Shown: positions 42,101 to 54,100 of the stretch, in pieces
Layout: each line of letters opens with the position of its first letter
How positions within the stretch are numbered: position 1 is the stretch's first letter
DNA from: Syngnathus acus
Taxonomy: Eukaryota > Chordata > Actinopteri > Syngnathiformes > Syngnathidae
Assembly: GCF_901709675.1 (NCBI RefSeq)
Contig: NC_051098.1
Span: 16,303,464 to 16,367,463, forward strand
Reading direction: 5' to 3'
DNA length: 64,000 nucleotides
Notes under the pieces: generated by a model
What the model saw: only the letters and a program-made list of their open reading frames with translations
The model's database searches: none
What the model was told of the DNA's origin: nothing
Position numbers and translations under genes: made by a program

Positions 42101-45100
42101 ATGATTTTCTAAGGTTGGCGGCGCTTGGTCGCTACGCGAGTGAATAAATCGGAGGCGCTCGGGAGGCAAATGACGTTGAAAGTCAAAGCCCCGAACTTTG
42201 AAAGGACGTCTCCTCCGCAGAGTTACGAGAAGTGCTTCCTGGGCTCCTCGGAGACGGCGGACGCCAACCGAGTCTTCTGCGGCCAGCTGGGAGCCGTCTA
42301 CGTCTTTGGCGAGGCTCTGAATCCGGCGCAGATCTTCGCCGTCCACCAGCTCGGTCCGAGCTACAAGGTACGATGAGCGCGTCTTGTCCTGCTGTGGTGC
42401 GGAGCATCCATCGCGCCACAGGGACAAACCTCGACAATCAATCATGGCCTCTGGCAACAGGACACAAAGTGGCCCAATGCACTCAGGATTTTATTTATTT
42501 TTTTTCTTCAGACTGCTGCGACGCCTGTGGGTATTTTCCAGCCCCGGCTTATGACATCATTATTTTCACAAAGGGACTGCGTTTCGGTGCAGGCTGCCCG
42601 AGTCGCTCGCTCGTGTCGTCCCATTCCGTCCCGTCGAATGGGGGGGAAAAAAAAAAAAAAAGCTCCATAATTTATTTGCTTGTCAAAGTATTTAAGATTT
42701 CAACACGCGGTGGAAATTGTTTCCCATTTTTTCCAATTTGTCAAAGTCTTGATGAGGTGATCCGCACCAGGCTCTCCAGAAATTGTCTTTTGGGTCAACT
42801 CGCTCGTATACAAGTTTCTAATTAAATGCTGCGAGCGTGTCACGGAACCCGATATTTTCATTTCACCCTTGTTTGCTTCCGTTTCCTCGCCAGAGCACGT
42901 TCAAATTCAAGTCGGAGAGCGACATCCACCTGGCCGAGCATCACAAGCGCGTCTTGTACGACGGCAAGCTGGCGGGCGCCGTCGCCCTGGCCTACAACGC
43001 CAAGGCCACCGACGCCCAGCTCTGCTTGGAGTCTTCCCCCAAGGAGAAGGCCTCCTCCATCTTTGTGCACTCGCCCCACGCGCTCATGCTACAGGTTGCC
43101 GACTCAGGTGCGCCACGTCGCGCTGAAACCAAGCACCCATCTTCAGCATCTTTTTGGTTTTGCAGGACGTCAAAGCCACGGTGACTCACTCCATCCAGCG
43201 GGCCATCCACTCCATCGGAGGCATCCAGGTTCTCTTCCCGCTCTTCGCTCAGCTGGACTACCATCAATCGAGCGAAAGCCAAGCGGAAGCCACCGTGTGG
43301 TGAGAACGTGCGCGTGCAATCGATGCTTTGCGTCTGATTTTTGTTGACGAATGACGCTTCTTAACCCAGTTAATATCGTTGACCGTCAATGGCAGCGAAT
43401 GGGTTAAGTCACAGCGAGCCGCAAAGTTGTCAAAAGTGGGAAGAGAAAACCTCGCTTTGTCGCAGTGCCTTAGCTCCACCCCTGGTCGTCATGGTAACGC
43501 AATCTCGACTTGGAATTTGCCTGAAGCAGAAACGTTGGGGTCCTCGGAGACTTTCGCTTTGTGAGAAAAGGCATCAAATTGTAGACGTATGTCGGATAGT
43601 TGTTAATTCCCTGAGAAAGCCGATCGGGCCGCTGTGAGCCGTCCCGGCGTGAAAAAGATCTGAGATGCTTACCCGCGTATTTGACTTTTCTGATTCGCCG
43701 TAACTTCAAACCGCAACTCGGACATTCCAGTCAAGGTCATCGTGGCGGAAGTAATAACGGACTTCATTAAAAAGAAATGAAAAAGTAGTGCCAACAGTGA
43801 CTCGGAAGCTCTCGTGGCTGGCGACTTTGTATGCGTGCGGCGCATCTCCGGGCCGGCCTGCGCCGAAGTGATTGCATCCTTGTTGTTGTTGTCGCACTTG
43901 AGCGGCGGCCACCGGAGGATGCTGGCCAAAGCCGATTACGGAGCGCTGTCGCCGCGCCAAAGGCTTCAACGCGACAAAGGGGGAGGCACCTTTAGCCGAC
44001 CTTTAGCGGCTCTTCTCGCGCACGCCGTGACCTTCTCCAGCAACATTTCAGAACAGAAGCTGTTTGTTTTTGTCTTTCTTTTTTTTTCTTTCGTGTGTTC
44101 GGAAGTGTTGAGAAGTGGCAGCGATTGAAGAAATTTATTTATTTTTTCTTCTTTTTTTTGGCAGCGCGACCCTGCTGGCCTTCCTTGTGGAGTTGCTGAA
44201 GAGCTCGGTGGCCATGCAAGAGCAGATGCTGGGCGGGAAGGGCTTTTTGGTCATTGGCTACCTGCTGGAAAAGGTAACTCAAACATTTGTCTTCATTATT
44301 TTTTTCCCCATTCTATTGTTAGGCAGGCTCGCACCCCTTTGTCACTTAGCGCAGCGCCAGCTTGACACAAAGTAACACAGGGGCCCCAAAGAAGCGCCCC
44401 CCCCCTCGCTTGTGACCCGCTGCCAGCTTTCGCACCCCGGCGTATGACTCCATCTGTTCAAGATCTGATGAAAGCGCCACCTTGGCTTCTCACGTATCCT
44501 CATTTATCTCTTCTCCCGCTTTTGTCGGATCCCCAGCAGGGCAGAGAACAGGTGTGAGAAAAGCTTCTTTGCAAAGTCAAACTCGCCCACCTCCCACGGC
44601 TTGATTCTTTTGCTACCGACCAGCCGTTGAATTGTTCATTCAATAAATGGTGATATTTTGAGCAAGTTATAATATTGCAATTTCTATTTGCCGCTTTCCA
44701 CGTCCGCAGTCGTCCCGCACGCACATTAGCAGGTCGGTGCTGGAGCAGTTCCTCTCCTTCGCCAAGTATCTGGACGGGCTACCGTACGGGGCGCCGCTAC
44801 TCAAGCAGCTCTGCGACCACATCCTGTTCAACGCCGCCATCTGGATCCACACCCCCGCCAAGGTGAGCCCGCCTGCTTCGAAAGGAATTAGCACACTCGC
44901 GCCGCTTGTCTTCAGAAAGCGGCAGCCGGCGCCGCCGAGACCCGCCATGAAGAAATGAAAGGGGAAATAAATGCTCAATTGTCCGGAGGCTTTGCCCGCC
45001 GCTCGGCTCTGCAGAGGGGAGAGAAATGGGACAAACATTGAGCTAATGAAGTGGGCTCCAGCACTTTGAGCTCCGTCGCGGTCCCTCGAGATTCGCCGGG

Positions 45101-48100
45101 CCGTCTCCCGCGTGTCAAATACCAAGTGAAGTCGGCGTCGTTTTCTTCACGTTTCCCGACTTGTGTCCGCCGCAGATCCAGCTGTCTCTGTACACGTACC
45201 TGTCGTCGGAATTCATCGGCACGGCGACCATCTCCAGCACCGTCCGGCGAGGCGGTACCGTGCTGCGGCTCATGCACACACTCAAGTACTACTACTGGGC
45301 CGTCAACCCGGCGGACGCCAGCGGCATCGGCCCCAAGGGGCTCGGTGAGAGCGACTCGGCATCTCGCGCACGATGACGATGATATCCTACCGTGCGTGTT
45401 TACGTTTGAACGGCTGAGCCCATTCGAACTCTGTTTGCTAACCAAAAGAGCAGCACCTAAAGAGGCAGTCCTGCCAAGGTGTCATGTCGGGATCGGCCCG
45501 CGTGTAGTTTCAAATGAGTTCAGCAGTGGCGGTGTGGTGAAGGTGTCCTTGAACTGCCACTTTAACTCTCCATTCCCATTTTCGGTCCCTTTTTTTATTA
45601 GCACTCTATCACACGGCCTGTCGTGACTTTGATGCTGATAGCATAACAGGCGTCACACCGGCGAGGCGAGGCGAGGCGAGGCGGGGCAGGGCAGGGCGAG
45701 GCGAGGCCTTTCTTCCTTGCGTTGTCAGTGGCATGCTTCGCTTGTAATTTCTCCGCATAAATTAGCGGCTGCTAGCGCGGGATGAAGATGGATCCCCACA
45801 GGCCGTGCCAGGGAGGAGTCGAGGCTTTTATTTCTTTAATTGATTCGCCGCTAATAACGGTGGAGACCTTTTTAGCGTGGGCTTATGCCAACTGATTCTT
45901 TACAAACGGAGACGTGCGTGATTGAAGCTCATAAAACTCAACAACGCTTTGAGGACCGCGGGTGCATTTTCGCCAGTGTAGCTGGCTCTTTTGAATGAAC
46001 GTCCGTCCGTCTTGCCGCGTGTGGGAACCCGAGCGCTATAAATCCTCAGCTCCATTTGGCGGCTCCGTCATTGTCGCCTGAGAAATGAGCAAACAAAGGC
46101 ACTTATAAAGCCGGAGCGGAGCAGGTAATGAAGTGTTCAATTATAGCCGCACGGCCAAGACGCGGAAGCGCCGACCCGCCTCCGTTTTTTAATAGTTGAG
46201 TCCTTTCAAATTAAAGCCGTACATCATGCGGTTATGTTACCGCGCCTGCTCCCGGAGACGCTTCGGCCTCTTTGAGTCGCTCGCAGTCGAAAGCAGTCCG
46301 TCTCGATCGATGGCCCGCCCTCCGCCTCGTCGCTCGCTAATGAGCAATGAAAAGCGCTTGCGCCGCTCCCGGCGCCTCTCTCGCACTCTCTGTGTCTCGG
46401 CGCGCCACTTTGCCGCCTCCCGGGGCTAATGTCGCTCCGAGGCTCGCTCGTGCTTTCAATTATGATCAATCTGATGGATTGCCCTAACGCAAGGTGCACA
46501 TGACTGATTGCGTGACATCCCCAAAGTGCCAAGGAGCCCACGTCACGCAGAGACATCACAGCATTACGGTGGTTATTTGTTGAGGTATTGAGGTGTAATT
46601 GCCTAAAATTGCCACCAGATGGCGGCAAAGCGATACCGTTATTGTTTCGGCCCGACGAAATCTACAAATAGCTCAATTACTAATATGCAACATGTGTTGG
46701 TTTCAATTTGTCCACCGGATGGCGCTACTTTTGATTCATTCAAAGCGTGGAGCAAAAGGCTTAGCTTTTTTTTTTTTTTTTTGCAAGACTTGATTTCCGT
46801 CCCTGCTGTATCATAACCACCATCCGTCATGAACCCAAGGAGATGACTGCATTAATCACACGGAAATAAATCATTTTCCAATAAAGTCCGCCTGCCCTCG
46901 GGAGAGGCGAAGCGCTCCGTCCAATCTGCCGTCGGGAGAAACAAGAGCCGCACTGAGCTGTTGAACATAATTGCTTGTGAATAAGTCGGACGCTAATAAC
47001 GCTCTTATCAGCTCTTCGCCGTCAGACTGGCGTCTCGGCGCCCGGCTTTTTTTTTTTTTTTTTTTCTCTCCTGCTCTCGATTAATCACCGTCAGGATGCT
47101 TAAGCGTTAGCTTGGTCCGCGGGGAGCCTCGGCGTTGATTAGCATTTGTGCGGTTCTGTCACCGCATGAACGGCCAACGTGGACCCGTCCGAGAGGCCTC
47201 ACAGGGAGGAAAACTCCCAAAAGTGTGGATTGAATCTGGCTTTTCCACTGCGCCTTCATTTTCACCTCTGTAAATTTTTTTGCTGGTTTATTAATGAGCA
47301 CACTCGGATGGCATTTAGTCCAAAATGAGCAAAGGCCTTATGCAATTGCCTTTTGTGTTTTCATTAACATTCAGGTGCTATTCTCAAAGAAATTGGCCAA
47401 ACAGTATTTCAATAATTAACATGGAAATGGCGCAGCACGCGCAACATGCAGCAGCAGACGGACTGCACTGCATGGCACGACACGACCCGAGGAGTTAACG
47501 ACACGGTGGGCCGCCGTGATGGACAGGTGTGACCTTGGCTCTTTACGGCCAAGCGTTTTCTACACGAGCGTCATTCCGTTCCCGCGTGTGCTAGTTACAG
47601 ACAATGCAGGTTCGGTCAGCTATCGTTATTTTTTTAAAAACCTTTCCAAACTTTCATCGACGCTGTTTTTCCAGTTCTTGCTTTTTGTTATTCTGTTTGA
47701 TTTCCTTATCTATAATAACCTTAGTCTACACAAATTGCCAATTGGCTTTTAATTAGACTTCCTACGGATTGCCTTTGCTACATGACTCATTTATTTATTT
47801 ATTTTTTACTTCAAGTTAAGGATGTTCTCGATGTTGGGAGGTTGAGTCATGTTTTTTTTTAATTTTTTTATTATTAATCACAAGAGGAAACGAATTTTCC
47901 AGTTCAAGGCGAAGCCAAGCAAGGAAAATGTACGCCGGCCTTCTTCCGAATGCCCGGCCTGCATCACTAGCTCGTTATGGCCACTTCAAACGCTCACTCC
48001 ACATCATTAAAAGCAACCAAGAGTAAAATAAGAACAGCCGCCACGTAAACAAACAGGCGGCTCGACATCACCTCACGTTCGCTCTCTCTCTGTCTTTCTC

Positions 48101-51100
48101 TCGCTCTCTCGCTCTCTCTCTCGCTCTGGCTACAGATGGTCCACGACCGACCCAGAAAGAAATCATCTCCCTGCGGGCCTTCCTGCTTCTTTTTCTCAAA
48201 CAACTCATCTTGAAGGTATCTCTCAGCCTGCAAAATAAAAGCACCCTTTGTCCTGCCATATTTGACTTACAGGCAGCATATTAAAGCTGCTAGCATGATG
48301 CTAATTTTGCAAAACATATCTCCCTCTCGCATGACATCAACTCAACATCAACTGTCAGCGTTTGATTGATGTGGCTTATTTTTTAATTTCAGGACGGAGG
48401 TGTGAAGGAGGACGAGCTGCAGAGCATCCTCAACTATTTGTTGACAATGCATGAAGTACGTCTTCGCTTGTCGTAACACTCGCGCGCTGGCGGCTAACAC
48501 CTAGCCGGAGGTGTCGCTGATGGAAAATAGGTTTTATTTTAGCGAGAGCGGCTTTCACGTGTCTGGAAAGACTTTCGACGTGAGCGTTGGAGTCTTGGAA
48601 ATTGTGTCTGTGGATGACGTTTGGCCTTCTTCGAGCCTGCAAAGAATGATGTGCCCCTCGTCGTGCACTTTTCCCCGCAGGATGAGAACCTCCACGACGT
48701 CTTGCAGCTGGTGGTGGCCCTCATGTCCGAGCACCCGGCCTCCATGGTCCCGGCTTTTGACCAGAGAAACGGAATACGGTGAGTCTGACGCTGTCGCTGT
48801 TGGACCCGCCTAGTCAAGCTGTGATGTCATCAAAGAAGCCCCGAGACATCCGACCGACCGTGTGCAGACGTGACTTGTGCATTTTTCATAAGCAAATGAT
48901 CACACGGATTTCACAATATGGAAGCGAGCCTGATGCAATCTCACACGCAAACTCGCTGATGACAGGTGGCATTTTTTCATCCCTTTTTTTTGTGTTTGCG
49001 GCAGGGTCATCTACAAACTGCTGGCATCCAAGAGCGAAAGCATTCAAGTGCAGTCCCTCAAAGTGCTCGCCTACTTCCTCAAACATTTGGGACACAAGTA
49101 GGTGATCCTCAGCACTTTGCAGATGTTTTCATTGCAGTTGCTGGATTTACGACGCAGCTCCCGGTGGCACCTGTTGTGCCCTCGGGGATTCGGAATTTAT
49201 CAGTTGTCCGATACCGCCGCAAAACAACGAAATCAATATCCAGCAGAGCTGCCTGTGATATCCCAGCGCCACCTTTTCCCCCCCACAGGAGGAAGGTGGA
49301 GATCATGCACAGCCAAAGCCTCTTCACCCTTCTGGGCGAGAAGCTCCTGCTGCACGGAGGCGCCGTGACAGTAACCACCTACAACACGCTCTACGAGGTA
49401 AGACGTGCCGCCGTCCCATCGACCGCAGCCAGCCCGCCTGACTGACGTTGTCGTTTTCTCCTCCCGCATCAGATTCTGACGGAGCAGGTGTGCACGCAGG
49501 TGGTCCACAAGCCGCACGCCGAGCCCGACTCCACCGTCAAGATTCAGAACCCAAGTGAGTCTGCTTGTGGGTGGACAAAGTATGTGCTGGCGGGTTGCTC
49601 ACATCTTACAGAAGGAAATACATTTGCACGTGTACAGTTGACATATCCGTATGGATTTGAGATCGGCACGCTTTTGGAGTAGAGCACAAAGACCAGGTGG
49701 ACAATCTTGTGTCAATTATGAAGAGTGTTGAAAAGAAATGGAAAAAGCGCAGCACCTTTTGTTTCCTTACTCGCTTGGTAGAAGTCTCACCTGCTGTCTG
49801 TGCGTGTGTGTGTGTGTGGCTATAACAGTGATCCTCAAAGTGATCGCCACCTTATTAAAGAACTCTGCCCCCGGCGCCGAGCTGATGGAAATTCGCCGCC
49901 TCTTCCTCTCCGACATGATCAAACTGTTCAGCAGCAGCCGAGAGAACAGACGGTAAGCCGGAGAGCCACTGCGCCAACACACACACACTCAAACACGCGC
50001 GCCCTCAATTAGCTACAAACATAAAGCGCTACAAGTTAGCAGTAATTCTTGATTGACGGGCTATTTTGACAAAAGAGGTTGTTTGACGCTTGGGAACTGT
50101 GAACAAAGACACGGAATGTTCCCGCTTTGTCGCTGGAGGCTGCTACGAGTTGTTGAATATTGTAACGCACTCACAAGATAATTGAGCCTCACACTTTTCA
50201 ATGAAGCAAAGTCGTTGCTATTTTCTTTCAACACGGCATCATCATATCCTAAAAATGTCCGCTTTGCTCTGTCTTGACGTTTGGGCCGGGCGCTCACGTG
50301 CGGCAGATGTCTTCTTCAGTGCTCGGTGTGGCAGGACTGGATGTTTTCGCTGGGCTACATCAACCCCAAAAGCCCGGACGAGCAGAAGATCACCGAGATG
50401 GTGTACAACATCTTCCGGATCCTGCTCTACCACGCCATCAAGCACGAGTGGGGCGGCTGGCGCGTCTGGGTCGACACGCTCTCCATCGCGCACTCCAAGG
50501 TCAGTGCGTGCGTGCGTGCATGTGAGAGACATTGTGACATTTTTTTCTTTTTTGTCTGCGTGTAAATGTGCAGGTGACGTATGAGGCACATAAGGAGTAC
50601 CTGGCCACGATGTACGAGGAATACCAGCGTCAAGAAGAGGAGAACATCAAGAAAGGAAAGAAAGGCTCGGTCAGCACCATCTCGGGTCTGTCGGCCGCCG
50701 GCATGACGGGCTCGGCGGAGATGGCAGAAATGGACGGCGGCTCTCCGTCGCCCGGCAGCGACGGCGCCGGTCCGCGCGACCCGTTGGCCGAGAGGCGGAA
50801 CCCGGCGGAGGGCGCGGCTGCGGAAGGCGTAGAAGCGGAAGTCCAGAACCTCCTGGTGGACATCAAGGCAGAGAAGGTGGAGGCCACGGAGGTGAAGATG
50901 GACGACTTGGACGCGCTGATGGAAGTGGACTCTCTTCTGGACGAGATTTACTGCGGCGCGTTGCTGCCGAAAGACGGCGCCACGGACCGGCAGATCTCGG
51001 CTCCTCTCATCTCGCTGGACGACGACGACGACAAAGACGACGTCCCTCAGGGCGGTGCTTTATTGTTCCGCAAAGCGGAGGACTCTTTGTTGCCAGACTT

Positions 51101-54100
51101 GAATGCAGCTCTTCCTTCGGGGTCTCCACCTGGCCTTCTGCCCACCTCCGACTTTGCCTCTTTACCCGGCATCCTGGAAAAGGATGACTTTGAACTCCTC
51201 AACTCTGCCGAGGAGGCCTTGATTCCGGAGGCCGGTGTCGCGGCGCCCTCTAAAGGAGACATTTCTGCCTTGTGGAGCAGCAGCCTCAAGCCTTTCCAAG
51301 CGGAGAGAGTGGAGGACAGCAAGGAGATGAAGATTCAGACCACGGCCACCACGCAGGTGAGGCCACGGCATTTTCAAACGGGCCGATGGATTCAAACCTC
51401 GTACCTTTCTGCTGCGAGGCGGGCGTGCTAACCAACCACTACTGCCTTCATTTGGATGAAATGTGTTTTTGCGCATTGCTGTTGGATTCAGTGCCGCTGC
51501 TGATGCGCCTTAATGGTCTTTTTGCAGCGTCTTGCTGACTCGTTCCTTTTGTGTTTATCGCTGGCACTGAGCTCTTGTTATTGTTGTCATTTTTTAGCCA
51601 GCCAGTCGGGAGGGAGGGAGGGAGGGAGGTCATCTGAGGATGCTTTGCATTTTCATCACTCCTTGTGAATGAACTCAATGAAGAGTTGAAGCGCACAATG
51701 CTGTTCCTGAGCATGGGCACAGCGCCTGTCTGAGTTTGAATCAAAATGGTGATGGCTTACAATTGGATTCAGACTCACAGTATTACATAGAATCTTTCCC
51801 GCCATCCAATCCTCTCTTTCTCTGTATGACAAACAACTAATTTCTTCCAGAGCCTAAACAACTGCCTCGGCGCCGACTTCGGGTCCGGCGACACCCCGAC
51901 AGAGGACGACGACGACCAGCAGCGACAGCGGCGACAGTTCAGCCCGGGCCCTCGCACCACCATGTTCCGTATCCCCGAGTTCAAATGGTCGGCCCTGCAC
52001 CAGAGGCTGCTAGCAGACCTGCTTTTTGCCCTGGAGAGTGACGTGCACGTCTGGAGGAGGTCCGTACACACGCATATCGACAGGGATTGCTTTGGGATGT
52101 TTGTTCTCCTGAGACTAAAAGGTGGCGAAACTGATACATAGTTGGGCTGAGAAAATATTTTACAAATATATTTAAAAACCTGTGGGGAGAGGGCTTAACT
52201 GGCTGGGGCTACACAAATTACTGATGGGGCCATAGAAGACCCGGTGTAGGCTTCACTGTATCGTCCACGTGTAGCCCGCTTAACAGGTACAAAAAAAAAT
52301 ATATCCCTTTTTGTTTTTGCCCTCCAGCCACTCCACCAAGTCCGTCATGGACTTTGTGAACAGCAGCGAGAACATCATTTTCGTCCACAACAGCATCCAT
52401 CTCATCTCTCAGATGGTGGACAACATCATCATCGCCTGCGGCGGGATCCTGCCGCTGCTCTCTGCCGCCACCTCGCCTTCAGTAAGTGCTCACTGTCAGG
52501 CTACAGTGACATCTAGTGGCGGTGTGGCTGCTGCGCACGGCGTTATTTGGAGGACATGAAATGACGCGCTATTTACGTTTTGCCTTTGAGGTGGAGAACA
52601 TCGAGGCCACGCAGGGCATGTCGGCAGAGACGGCCATCACCTTCCTGTCCCGCCTGATGGTGATGGTGGACGTGCTGGTCTTCTCCAGCTCGCTCAACTT
52701 CAGCGAGATCGAGGCGGAGAAGAACATGTCCTCCGGCGGCCTCATGCGTCAATGCCTGAGACTCGGTGAGCCGCTCGACGTGTCTTGGAAAACTGATTTG
52801 ATAAGTGAATGACGACACAAATTGAATCGAATCATTTTTCTTTTACTATTTTTAATTTTTCATTTTTACACAGTTTGTGGTTATGAAATTGTTGAAGCTG
52901 CTCATGTCACTCCCGCTTGCTCCCACAGGAGGTCATCACAGCACTTGCATTTCATTTCAACAGATGATTTTGTGTGTGTGTAGTGTGCTGCATGGCAGTG
53001 AGGAGCTGTCTGGAGTGCAGGCAGAAGCATGAAATGTTGTCCGCTCCCAACAAGTGCCAGGACATGCTGCCAGATGCTGTCACTCTTGGCAAGGTATTTA
53101 AAAACAAAAACAAAAAAACTTGCCTCGTGCTGTCTCTAAAAAGTGTCCACATTCAGCTGTCCCCCATCAAGGACCCCGATCGCCTCCTGCAGGATGTGGA
53201 TATCAATCGCCTGCGTGCTGTGGTCTTCCGTGACGTGGTCCGTGTGACAGAACCAGGCAGCTCACTATTGTCAAATGTCCAACGTGCTGCGGCATCACCT
53301 TGTGGTTCTCCCGGGCAGGACGACAGCAAGCAAGCTCAGTTCCTGGCTCTGGCCGTGGTCTACTTCATCTCGGTTCTCATGGTGTCCAAGTACCGCGACA
53401 TCTTGGAGCCTCAGCGCCAGACGGGCAGGACGAGCGCCAAGTCGGGCCACTCCGCGCAAAGCCATCGGGAAGCCCACTCGGCCGCCGGCGCAGGTGAGTC
53501 CGGACCTCTCCAACTGCATTTCAAAAAAAAAAAGAAACGACCACCAGAGGGAGACAGAGCGAAGAAGTACAACGCAGCATTGGACTCATGTTTTTGTTTC
53601 TTGTCAGTGTCTCCTGCAGAACCCGCTCAGACATTTTTGGACCCTCCAGGCGTCCCTTCACCCTCAGAGGAGCACTCGCTTCCCCACGGCGAGCCGGGTA
53701 TCAGAACCGAGCGGGTCGTCAGCGTCGTCAACGGCTGTGACTCCGCCGGCGAGCTCTTCTCCGAGCCTGCGCCGCCCTCCTCCTCGGGCCTCAACGTCAA
53801 AGAGATCCTCAAGAGTTTGGTGGCACCGCCCGTGGAGGGCGTGGAGGCGGGGCTGGAGCCGGTGTCCTGCCCGGACTCTGCCGCCAAGGCCCAGACTGCG
53901 CTGCCTGTGCAGTTTCACTCCTTTGACAGGTACCGGGGGGGCAGGGAAACACCACGCTACGCTCGCTTGGGGTCATGTGATTGGCCAACAATTTATCCGG
54001 TTCAAACCAAGCTAGTCCCACATCCGTAATTTGTCAATTTCAGTCCGAGTCAAGTCATGTGACGCGAGTCCACCGCTTCTCATCCGAGTGCACTTTAAAG

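Larger units (their letters stand above)
45345..48135. other. nbea intron 13 (2.8 kb)
   Basis: No coding exon recognised. Contains a (GGCGA)n minisatellite, two CTCF-like motifs 100 bases apart, T-tracts, and a long CT-rich tract before the exon 14 acceptor. Confidence 0.7.
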
